A program made the translations under genes and the position numbers. A stretch of DNA of 64,000 bases from the NCBI RefSeq assembly GCF_004027225.2, contig NC_044296.2, positions 5,451,943 through 5,515,942 of the forward strand. The letters run 5' to 3'. The stretch comes from Strigops habroptila (lineage: Eukaryota > Chordata > Aves > Psittaciformes > Psittacidae). The notes under the pieces were generated by a model. The model saw nothing but the letters and a program-made list of their open reading frames with translations. It did no database searches and was not told where the DNA came from. Shown here in pieces: positions 36,701 through 41,298 of this stretch (its first letter is position 1; each line of letters opens with the position of its first letter).

Positions 36701-37522
36701 GCTCTGGAGCAGGGGTGATGCTGTGGCAGGGAGGGAGCTGAGGGTTCTCTGGCATCTCAAAAGCTCTAAAAAGCTGTCCCTGCAAGTGGGATGGTTGTGC
36801 CATCCCTGCTGCAGGGGAGCAGGGTGCAGTGTCAGCTGCTGGTGGGCTGTCCCGTGTATGTACCAAAGATGAGGAGGGCTCCTCTGCTGAGAGCTGGCAC
36901 CGAGCTCAGTTCTCTCCCTCCAGGTGGACTGCTGTTCTTATGTATTGTTTCCTACTCTTTTTATTTTCTCCTTTTATTTGTTCCCTTTTCTCTCCTTTGC
37001 TCCCTGCTCTGCTGCTGCTCTCCTTGCATTCTCCCCACCGTCTCTGGCCACTCTGGCAGCCGACAGACGAGAGGAGTTGGGTTTACTCCCCGCTCCACTA
37101 TAGCGCTCAGCTCCACTCTGTCTCTGATGAGGAGAGCGATACAGTAAGTGTACGAGACACGTGTGCTGGGTGCCCAGTGGGTCGAGGTCAGAGCTTGTGG
37201 CTGTGTCCCCTCAGCATGGGGGCTCTTGCATGGCTGCAGCGGAGCCCGGCTGTGACTCGGGTCAGCTCTGTGGCAGCAGACGAGATCTCCTGTGCTGGCA
37301 AAGCAGGGGTCGTGGCTTGGTCTGGATGGTGTGGTGCAGTGAGAGCTTTGGGGAGCTGAAGTTCTCCAGTGGGGTTGTCATTACTGGAGGGTGCAAGATG
37401 AACAACCTTGGACTTCTCCTTTCATGCTTGGTGTGATTCTGGGGAGTTGGCTGGGCTCACATGAAACCACACACAGGGCCAAGGGCAGGTGCTGACTCTC
37501 TTTTCTCTGCCTCTTGCAGTAA
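705..37522 (+). CDS. PIP5K1C: Phosphatidylinositol-4-phosphate 5-kinase type 1 gamma, 17 coding exons plus stop exon
   Basis: Phosphorylates PI4P to PI(4,5)P2 at the plasma membrane, focal adhesions and synapses. Exons: 705-801, 19353-19384, 20970-21056, 21359-21489, 22196-22313, 24200-24352, 25112-25411, 25923-26128, 27404-27487, 27970-28018, 28989-29073, 30110-30271, 31164-31302, 31596-31628, 32710-32814, 32980-33133, 37060-37143, then TAA at 37520-37522. All junctions are GT-AG and phases match, giving 673 aa (human long form 668). The kinase domain spans roughly residues 80-450. It shows the glycine-rich stretch GASGSLF, catalytic Lys about 187 in FIIKT, MDYSLL at about 314, IIDILQSY, and the specificity loop with [14 protein letters not shown] from about 406. 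The C-terminal talin-binding motif is [12 protein letters not shown] (Trp about 652). Exon 1 is a short acidic leader. The start is the first ATG continuing into exon 2. Exon 2 is only 32 nt and exon 14 only 33 nt. Confidence 0.96.
905..1120. repeat. Degenerate GC-rich repeat in the first kilobase of PIP5K1C intron 1
   Basis: About four diverged copies of a unit containing GAGTGGTTCGGTCCAACTGC-like sequence occur near 906, 941, 1007 and 1099, with variable C-rich spacers. Copies are too diverged to give a fixed period. The array lies directly beside a second array at 1127-1365, so the start of intron 1 has been built largely by tandem duplication inside the CpG island. Confidence 0.5.
1127..1365. 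repeat. Minisatellite in PIP5K1C intron 1, about seven copies
   Basis: Seven copies of a unit starting CCTGCCTTGCTTTGGGGG recur at alternating spacings of about 37 and 31 bp. The longer units carry GGCTGTGGGGCTGCAGGGGG and the shorter ones only GCTCCAGGGGG. The last two copies read CCTGCCTTGCGCTGG. Several closely spaced G runs lie on the + strand, which is the RNA-like strand of PIP5K1C. Copy number in tandem arrays like this is often variable between individuals. Confidence 0.85.
4991..5535 (-). mobile_element. CR1 LINE 3' fragment (long-tail subfamily A)
   Basis: Reads as the complement of a CR1 3' region: CCAACCGTTCCCCAGCACTG, then the GGACGGTGACTCCAGCACTG and CAGAGACCAGCCCCCTCCTG blocks. 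It closely resembles the element at 29382-30065, same orientation, so both belong to one CR1 subfamily. The open frames across it are not genes. Confidence 0.85.
6419..6545 (-). mobile_element. CR1 3'-end fragment
   Basis: Begins with the reverse complement of a CR1 tail (CAGAATCATGGAATCCCAGA), followed by GAGAGACCTTAAAGCTCCTC and CACTACAGCAGGTTGCTCCA. Truncated after about 120 bp. Confidence 0.85.
7822..8090 (-). mobile_element. CR1 internal fragment
   Basis: Carries the antisense CR1 blocks CCTTTAGGCACTGGAGCTGC, AGGAGCCTTCTCTTCTCCAG and CAACAGCTCCATGTCCCTCT. Both the tail end and the 5' part are missing. Confidence 0.85.
8160..8177. repeat. Poly-T run
   Basis: Homopolymer T run of about 17 bases following GGTTTGGG, inside PIP5K1C intron 1. 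No retroposed sequence with a matching poly-A tail could be identified beside it. Confidence 0.7.
10187..10330 (-). mobile_element. CR1 3'-end fragment
   Basis: Antisense CR1 3' sequence: GGACTTTAAAGCTCCTCCAG, then CAGGGACACCTTCCACTACA and GCAGGTTGCTCCAAGTCC. Truncated at about 10330. Confidence 0.8.
11809..11870 (+). mobile_element. Small CR1 remnant
   Basis: Only the block CCTGGCAGAGGGGAGATTG through GGAAGAAGTTCTTCCCT, characteristic of sense CR1, is left. It ends about 40 bp before copy 1 of the intronic duplication. Confidence 0.65.
11911..12399. repeat. Intronic direct duplication, copy 1
   Basis: From GGACCACGCAGGGCTCAAAT to CTGCTCCTGGGAGT the sequence matches 16452-16939 in the same orientation, 4.54 kb downstream. 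By eye there are about five substitutions and one single-base indel, so close to 99 per cent identity. Its right edge abuts a CR1 fragment (12400-12480) and a CR1 remnant lies just to its left. It is not recognisable as a known transposon and contains no convincing open frame. Confidence 0.93.
12400..12480 (-). mobile_element. CR1 3'-end fragment
   Basis: Antisense CR1 tail (CTGTAGAATCATGGACCGGT) then TTGGGTTGGAAGAGACCTTG. It starts exactly where copy 1 of the intronic duplication stops matching copy 2. Confidence 0.75.
12771..14060 (-). mobile_element. Long CR1 LINE with reverse-transcriptase remnants
   Basis: The longest CR1 in the window, about 1.29 kb, lying antisense to PIP5K1C. It starts with the complement of the CR1 tail (CATAGAATCATAGAATGG). 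On the minus strand it encodes pieces of CR1 ORF2: a segment with [11 protein letters not shown] (about 13890), then [17 protein letters not shown] and the catalytic-box form FADDTKL (about 13640-13750), then [13 protein letters not shown], and [14 protein letters not shown] (about 13270). These are the palm blocks and the 3' end of a non-LTR reverse transcriptase. The 5' part, including the endonuclease, is absent and frames shift between pieces, so it is a dead 5'-truncated copy. Confidence 0.95.
14334..14650 (+). mobile_element. CR1 3' fragment, sense to PIP5K1C
   Basis: Sense CR1 blocks in order: GTGCCTAAAGCGGCTACAAG, GGCTTTAACCTGCTAGAGGG, GCCCAGAGAAGCTGTGGCTG, GGAGGAGCTTTAAGGTCTTT. The terminal tail repeat is lost. 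Confidence 0.9.
16107..16375 (+). mobile_element. CR1 3' fragment, sense to PIP5K1C
   Basis: Sense CR1 from GGAGGGACAAGACAAGGGGA to the tail CACTCTGGGATTCTATAA. An internal deletion joins TTCAAGGCCAG directly to GGGCTTGGAGCAACC. It ends about 75 bp before copy 2 of the intronic duplication. Confidence 0.9.
16452..16939. repeat. Intronic direct duplication, copy 2
   Basis: Near-identical to 11911-12399 in the same orientation. After GGGAGT, copy 2 continues with CCCAGGGGAGGCCC whereas copy 1 runs into a CR1 fragment, so this point is one sharp edge of the duplication. The two copies translate to nearly the same 64-residue antisense open frame, which reflects recent copying and not selection. 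Confidence 0.93.
17585..17613. repeat. Poly-G run
   Basis: About 20 consecutive G on the + strand after GCTGATTT. It is prone to replication and sequencing error, so the exact length in this sequence is uncertain. Confidence 0.8.
18137..18413 (+). mobile_element. Two adjoining sense CR1 fragments
   Basis: A short diverged piece (18137-18198: ACAAAGGGGAATGGCTTAAA to ATTAGGAAGAAGTGCC) is followed at once by a better preserved sense CR1 fragment (18199-18413: CTAAAGGGGCTACAAGAAAC to GTGTTCAAGGCCTTGGACAC). The second piece stops short of the usual tail and meets an oppositely oriented fragment. Confidence 0.85.
18414..18510 (-). mobile_element. CR1 3'-end fragment, head-on to the preceding CR1
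   Basis: Antisense CR1 (GGTTGGAAGAGACCTTAAAG, then GGTTGCTCCAAGTCCTGTCC) directly abuts the sense fragment ending at 18413. The junction makes a convergent CR1 pair with no spacer. Confidence 0.8.
18800..18975. promoter_or_regulatory. Candidate intronic enhancer with a perfect MEF2 site
   Basis: An AT-rich stretch stands out from the GC-rich surroundings. It contains CTATAAATAG at 18941-18950, a perfect match to the MEF2 consensus, followed by ATTCAATTATCAAT and preceded by GATAAATGATGCATTCATTT. Such clusters of ATTA and MEF2 motifs resemble conserved non-coding elements. Conservation cannot be tested here, so function is a guess. It lies about 400 bp upstream of PIP5K1C exon 2. Confidence 0.35.
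21520..21618 (+). mobile_element. CR1 3'-end fragment just after PIP5K1C exon 4
   Basis: Sense CR1 3' end: CTTAGTGGAAGGTGTCCCTG, CCATGGCAGGGGTCTGGAAC and the tail CAGTCTGGGATTCTATGA. It begins only about 30 bp downstream of the exon 4 donor at 21490. Confidence 0.9.
23255..23425. promoter_or_regulatory. AT-rich candidate conserved element in PIP5K1C intron 5
   Basis: Dense homeodomain-type ATTA/TAAT motifs: CTTAATTATGCATGAGATAA, ATTAACTTGATAAAG, TCATTAATC and GTAATGATGAG. The composition is unlike the flanking intron. This is how many vertebrate conserved non-coding elements look, but only alignment to other amniotes would show it. Confidence 0.3.
24867..25041 (+). mobile_element. CR1 3' fragment 70 bp upstream of PIP5K1C exon 7
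   Basis: Sense CR1: GGGTGCCCTGAGAAGCTGTG to GGTCCCTTCCAACACAAACA and the tail CCGTGGTTCTGTAAC. It is co-directional with the gene and its tail points at the exon 7 acceptor. Confidence 0.92.
26516..26695 (-). mobile_element. CR1 3'-end fragment with (AGAAT) tail repeat
   Basis: Starts with four AGAAT-like tail units (AGAATAGAATAGAATAG), then TTGGGTTGGAAAGGACCTTA and CTGGCCTTGAACACTGACAG. Same CR1 type as the long element at 12771-14060. Confidence 0.9.
28735..28900. promoter_or_regulatory. AT-rich candidate element in PIP5K1C intron 10
   Basis: Contains three ATCAAA-type TCF/LEF-like motifs in a row (AATCAAATGCAATCAAATCA), a MEF2-type TTATTTATAG, and ATTAATCAGCTAATTTC. It lies about 90 bp before exon 11. 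As for the other two AT-rich candidates, the motif cluster is directly visible but a regulatory role is inferred. Confidence 0.3.
29382..30065 (-). mobile_element. CR1 LINE 3' fragment (subfamily A) filling PIP5K1C intron 11
   Basis: Antisense CR1 of about 680 bp, starting with the complemented tail ATGGAATCATAGAATCAACC. It is homologous to 4991-5535 block for block but extends further, to CATGTTCAGCTCCATCACTC. It occupies most of the intron and stops about 45 bp before the exon 12 start at 30110. Confidence 0.93.
31841..32196 (-). mobile_element. CR1 3' fragment
   Basis: Antisense CR1 with complemented tail AGAATCATAGAATGGTTTGG, then all blocks up to CTGGAGCTGCTCTAAGGTCT. One of the better preserved 3' ends in the window; it lies in the intron between exons 14 and 15. 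Confidence 0.94.
33041..33100 (+). repeat. PIP5K1C: 21-bp in-frame tandem repeat inside PIP5K1C exon 16
   Basis: Almost three copies of GCCAGCCAGGCCTCGGAACC plus one A encode [14 protein letters not shown] and ASQASDE in the C-terminal tail. The human protein has a related but differently spaced pair of ASQASDEE units. The repeat is a perfect multiple of three and keeps the frame. Confidence 0.9.
33572..33618 (+). CDS. PIP5K1C: Possible alternative terminal exon of PIP5K1C (speculative)
   Basis: A strong acceptor (TTTTCCTTTCCCTGCAG) at 33571 and a good donor (GTAAGT) at 33619 bound 47 nt. Joined to exon 16 in phase 0 they would add [10 protein letters not shown] and then stop. The splice signals are real to the eye, but I know of no isoform with this end and cannot test its conservation. 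Confidence 0.2.
34826..34900 (+). CDS. PIP5K1C: Alternative 75-nt exon of PIP5K1C with a YWIYSPR motif
   Basis: After a pyrimidine tract of roughly 100 bp and CCATCCAG, 25 codons read [23 protein letters not shown] plus GS, then GTAAGT. The exon starts and ends in phase 0, so it fits after exon 16 (DIYF) and can splice onward to exon 17 or the stop exon. I recall a human splice form of PIPKI-gamma whose tail begins [12 protein letters not shown]; this matches it, though I cite that from memory. YWIYSPR resembles SWVYSPLH of the talin-binding exon 17, suggesting an ancient duplication of the exon. Confidence 0.75.
37060..37143 (+). CDS. PIP5K1C: PIP5K1C exon 17, talin-binding C-terminal exon (cassette)
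   Basis: Encodes 28 residues from [17 protein letters not shown] to DEESDT. WVYSPL is the established talin FERM / AP-2 contact motif of the long PIPKI-gamma form. Both ends are phase 0 and the next exon opens with TAA. Inclusion therefore gives 673 aa and skipping gives 645 aa ending in DIYF, matching the two main mammalian forms (668 and 640 aa in human). Confidence 0.93.
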
Positions 37523-38144
37523 TCTCTATGCAGACACAGAAGCCCCAGAGAGCAGCGATTCCCTCTGCAGGTCGATGTGTTCCCTTTTTGTTGATGCAGC
37601 CATTCCGGTGGGATGGGGAAGAGCTTGCTGACACCAACCAGTATTGCTGCACTGCAGGATCCCGGGCACTGCATTTCAGAACGGAGCAAAACTATAACCG
37701 TGTCTTTCTACTTATCCCAGACGTGGGCAGCAAAAGAAACCACCCGCTCACCCGCAGCTCCCGAGGGAGGCAGCAGCGGGGTGTAGAGAATCCTGGGTAG
37801 TAATACAGTGTTTTCCAGACGTGCACTACCGTAGCTACCTATCCCTGTGTGATACTGTGAACCTTTTTAAGTTTTTAACCATGTATTTATTTCTTTTATC
37901 TTTGCACAGAGACAGCACAAATGTGCTTTTTTAAACATTTAGTTTACTGCACTTTTTTCTTTCCCCCCTTTTTTTTTTTTTTTGTTTCTTGTCATATATT
38001 TGTGCATCAGAAAGGAGTGTGAGACCTCACTGGAGAATTGGTAGGAGCACGTTGCTGGGGAGGGCAGGGACCGGAGTGGCTTCACTGGAGGCAGCAGCAT
38101 GGTCTGACCAACTGATGGAGTCAGGAGGTTTAAGGCTGTCCAGA

Positions 38145-38300
38145 CTCTGCCACGGTTTTGCCGAGTGATCTAAGGCAAGTCACTAAACCACTCTGTGCCT
38201 CGGTTTCCCCCGTGCTAATGGGTGCACAGTACCCGCTTCCGTTAAAGCACTTAACCCTGGGATGAAAGGTGCTATGAAAATGCAATGTATTAAAGGCCAT
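38145..38300 (+). mobile_element. Ancient MIR-like CORE-SINE in the PIP5K1C 3' UTR
   Basis: The sequence follows the MIR core closely: GATCTAAGGCAAGTCACTAA, CCACTCTGTGCCTCGGTTTC, then a stretch ending in TTAAAGCACTTAACC and GAAAGGTGCTATGAAAATG. MIR-type SINEs were active in early amniotes and are rare and decayed in birds, so a copy this readable in a UTR may be under constraint. One ATTAAA signal (38289) lies at its 3' end. Confidence 0.75.
38289..38294 (+). terminator. PIP5K1C: Polyadenylation signal ATTAAA, proximal, PIP5K1C
   Basis: ATTAAA about 770 bp after the stop codon, at the end of the MIR-like element. Confidence 0.45.
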
Positions 38301-38357
38301 GGAATAGAATCACTCCCATGTTACAGTAGTCCAAAGTAGCCATGCCAATTTTCTTGG

Positions 38358-38363
38358 ATTAAA
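38358..38363 (+). terminator. PIP5K1C: Polyadenylation signal ATTAAA, PIP5K1C
   Basis: Second ATTAAA about 70 bp downstream of the first, followed by GT-rich GCTGGTGACTTCTC and CTGTGACACTGTG. It is the better supported of the two proximal sites by downstream context. Confidence 0.5.
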
Positions 38364-38399
38364 GCATCGCTGGTGACTTCTCTCAATCTGTGACACTGT

Positions 38400-40869
38400 G
38401 CGGGGCCAGCGAGAGCGATCCCGGAACGATCCCGAGGGACAGTGACGTTGTCACCTCCACTCCTCCGGCTGGCGTGCTGGGTTCTGCCTTCGCCCTGTGC
38501 TGCACCGCTGCATCACCCCTCGCTCTGTGCTCGGAGTCCCAACGCTTCAGCTGAACCAGCTGCCGGACCGGACGCACGGGCACGGACAGATGTGCACCTC
38601 CTGGGACCAGCTGTGGCCTGGCCAGACACTGCATCCCACTGGAGCCACTTAGCACCTTGCATGCTCATGGGTGTACTCGGGTGGGGGGGCACAAACATTG
38701 GTTCATGTAGATCATCCGTACCTCAGGGCAGGCAGCGAGGTGCTGGAGGCGGGAACGGGAGCTTGGCTCTGCCACCGAATTCCGTGTTCACGGGCTCTGT
38801 TGGTGACTGGGATGTTGCCTGTGGTAACATCAGCTCTTGGGAATCACTGCTTCAGCTGTCTGAGATAGTTTGCTTGAGGAGGGCTTTAAAGCAAGGGGAT
38901 TTGGTGTTACTGGGTAGTGTTCAGACAAGGCTCACCCAACTGCCAGCAGGACACACACCATAGCATTGTCTTGAACTCAAGCAAGCCCAGCCTCATCTCC
39001 CAGGGAGAAGAAAGGAAATCCTTTAGACCAGAAGGAGCCAGGTCTCATTCCTGTGCTTTATGAGCCTTGCCTAAGCAAAAGGGTCAAAATGTCTTTATTC
39101 TCATTACAATGTTCAGACTGTCCTTGGGATTCCTTGTAGAGGAGTGGGGGAGAGGGACCCTTCTCTCAGGGCTCGGTCCCCCCAATCTGCATTCCCACCA
39201 GTGCTCAGAACAGCTTAATTCAGGTCCCGCAAGGGAACTGGGCTGGTGGGAAGCTCTGCCGTGTGCTGAACTTGGTGAAGATCTTCAGGAATGGATGTTT
39301 TCTTGCCTAGCAGTGCAGGACCCAGACTTCCCCCCCTTGCCTGCAGATGCTGAAGGCTGTAAGGTGTGCTGCTCTCGAGAGCACAGGCTGGGGATCTTGC
39401 AAGCTGCTGACATTAGATGTATTCATGTATTTACCAAATAATCTATCAGAAGTCTTTAACTCTCCCTTTTCAGTCACTCCTTGATGGCTCATTCTCCCAG
39501 CTGCTAGCATTGCTCCATGGCAGCCCTGCTGCAGGCTGGGGAATGGCTCTTATTCCCTCTCTGTGCCAGCTCGGGGCTCCACAGGCTGTGGGCAGCGCTC
39601 CAGGGGCTCGGAGGAGAGGAGGCAGGAGGAGCGTGATACCTACAGACCAACCTGCGTCTGGGCTGAAAGCTGGAGGCTTCAGAATGCTGAGAATTCAGCC
39701 TTTTTTTCCTCTCGAAGTGTGATGCTGTGTGTAGAGAGGCCAGAGGGAGCCACATCCCTTGTGCATCTTCAGATGTTGCTCTTGGGTGTTGTGCTGGAGG
39801 AGGCCAGGAAGTTGGGCTTGGGTGGCCTGGCCTGAGCTCACCACCCTGGAACCACCCTGCTTGTGGGTGCTGGGTTTGTCCCCCTCAGGCCTTTCCAGCC
39901 AACTGAAATCAAGCACCTTGTTTAAGATGGTTTAAACGTTGTTGATGGAAACTTTTATTCCTTCTCCTCACTTCAGGGGGCTCTAAAGCCTCTGTGCAGG
40001 GAGCATCTGAGCCCCACCTCCATGGAGCATCTCCGTGAATGAACTCCACAAGCCGGAGCTGTGCTTGGTTCCAAGAGAGGTGGAGGACCCCAAACCTCTT
40101 GCAGCATGTTCATTCCAAGCGGTGTCTTTCCTCGAGCATTCAGGCTTTTTGAGACAATCCTTGTGCAGTTCTGTCACACTGAACCTCCAGCCCATCTGGG
40201 TCGTAAGCTGCCTGTACTTTCTTGGTCAGGGTTTTCTCTAGTGGCCCAGCAGCTCCCTGGTGTAACTCCTTGCTCTGTCCATCGTTAAGAGGAAGCACCA
40301 TTTTTCTCTTATTCCACCAAGGTTTGAGCAGAGCAGCCCTATGAGGTAGCCGGTCCCCACGTAGCTGTTTGCTCTCCTGCATCCCTATCTGGGACTCTTG
40401 GCTGTGTGGAACATGCTGAGGCTGCTGGTGAGCCTTCAGCTCGGGCTATTGCCGAAGTGCAGGTGGATTTAGCAAGAGAAATCTGGCATCTGCGTCTGTG
40501 CTTGCCATCGAGCTCCTGTGAAGGCTCTGGTGGGGCACACCCAAGGGGCTGGCACAGAGAGCCCCGAGTGCCCAAACTGCACTTTCCGAAGTGTTTTAGT
40601 GAAGCTCAAGCACTTGCAGGTGTTGGTGCAGAGCTGGCACAGGCACGGCTGTTGGCCTGCGCTCTGTTCCCCCCTGTCCCTCACTCCCAGCTGCTCTCAT
40701 GCTCCGATGAGGACGAGGTGGAAGCCGCAGCTCAGGCGTTTTGGACCGTGTCGGGTTTTCCTTTCTGTTGATGTCTACATTAGACCCGAGTATGTTCTGG
40801 TGGATGTTCCTATTCCTGCTCATTCTGTGTCCGCTCTGTGCGTGCACCGTGTAACGAATGTATGTAAGT
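38400..40869 (+). other. PIP5K1C-CACTIN interval; probable long 3' UTR extension
   Basis: No conserved coding exon is recognisable on either strand and there is no CR1. The end (about 40740-40860, GATGTCTACATTAGACCCGA to TGTAACGAATGTATGTAAG) has the look of a conserved distal 3' UTR. A weak GATAAA lies near 41040. Whether this is all PIP5K1C UTR needs transcript data. TTTATT at 39094 would be a minus-strand AATAAA, but no minus-strand gene feeds into it. Confidence 0.45.
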
Positions 40870-41059
40870 AGCGGGGCGCGGGGGGGGCTGGCGGCAGAAA
40901 TGTGATGCCAACCTGTGGCTGTTGTCATGTTTCTCGTTGGGGGTGAAGCCATGAGCTTTTCTGATGTTCTTGGTTGTTCCGAGGGGTTTTTCCCCCCCCC
41001 TTCGGGGAGAACTGTAATGGATGCTCTGTCCTGCTCTGTGATAAAGCATAGTCTGTGCT

Positions 41060-41298
41060 GTGCTGTGCTGGCTCTGCCTCCTTCCTCCCGCCGGCGCCGC
41101 TTTGGGGCTGAAAGAGAAGACGGAAGCAGCGGGAGGAGGAGCGGCCCCGCTCGGCTCCGCCCCGCCGCTGGCCTAAGGCCCGGCTCCGGCCGCCGCCGGG
41201 CTCGGGGGCTCCGCAGCGGGCGCACAGGCGGGCTCGGGGCCGGCCGAGACGCTGCCGAGGACCCCCGGGCGGAGCCGCCGCCGCAGCAGCAGCCGCCG
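41060..41298 (+). promoter_or_regulatory. CACTIN: CpG-island promoter and 5' UTR of CACTIN
   Basis: GC and CpG density jumps from about 41080 and stays high through exon 1 and intron 1 to about 41800. A CGCCGCTTTGGGGCTGAAAG-type stretch and CCGCCCCGCCGC (GC boxes) lie before the ATG. The start site is not visible. The island begins only a few hundred bases after the distal PIP5K1C sequence. Confidence 0.6.

Larger units (their letters stand above)
33134..37059 (+). other. PIP5K1C: PIP5K1C intron 16, C-terminal alternative-splicing region
   Basis: This 3.9-kb intron separates exon 16 (ending DIYF, phase 0) from the talin-motif exon 17. It contains one strong alternative exon (34826-34900) and one weaker candidate (33572-33618). 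Very long pyrimidine tracts precede exon 34826 (about 34715-34815) and exon 17 (about 36940-37050), a pattern known for PTB-regulated exons. No transposon is recognisable here, unlike most other long introns of the gene. Remaining stretches (33620-34700, 34905-36930) hold nothing I can call. Confidence 0.7.
37520..38400 (+). other. PIP5K1C: PIP5K1C last exon: stop codon and 3' UTR
   Basis: The exon opens with TAA straight after the acceptor CTCTTGCAG. The UTR contains a U-rich tract at 37948-37990. Two ATTAAA signals lie at 38289-38294 and 38358-38363. The true 3' end may be further right, since mammalian PIP5K1C has a UTR of several kilobases and low-complexity unique sequence continues to about 41 kb. 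Confidence 0.7.

Noticed and set aside
39094-39099. Minus-strand AATAAA between PIP5K1C and CACTIN
   Set aside because: No minus-strand exon is recognisable upstream of it, so there is no gene to terminate.
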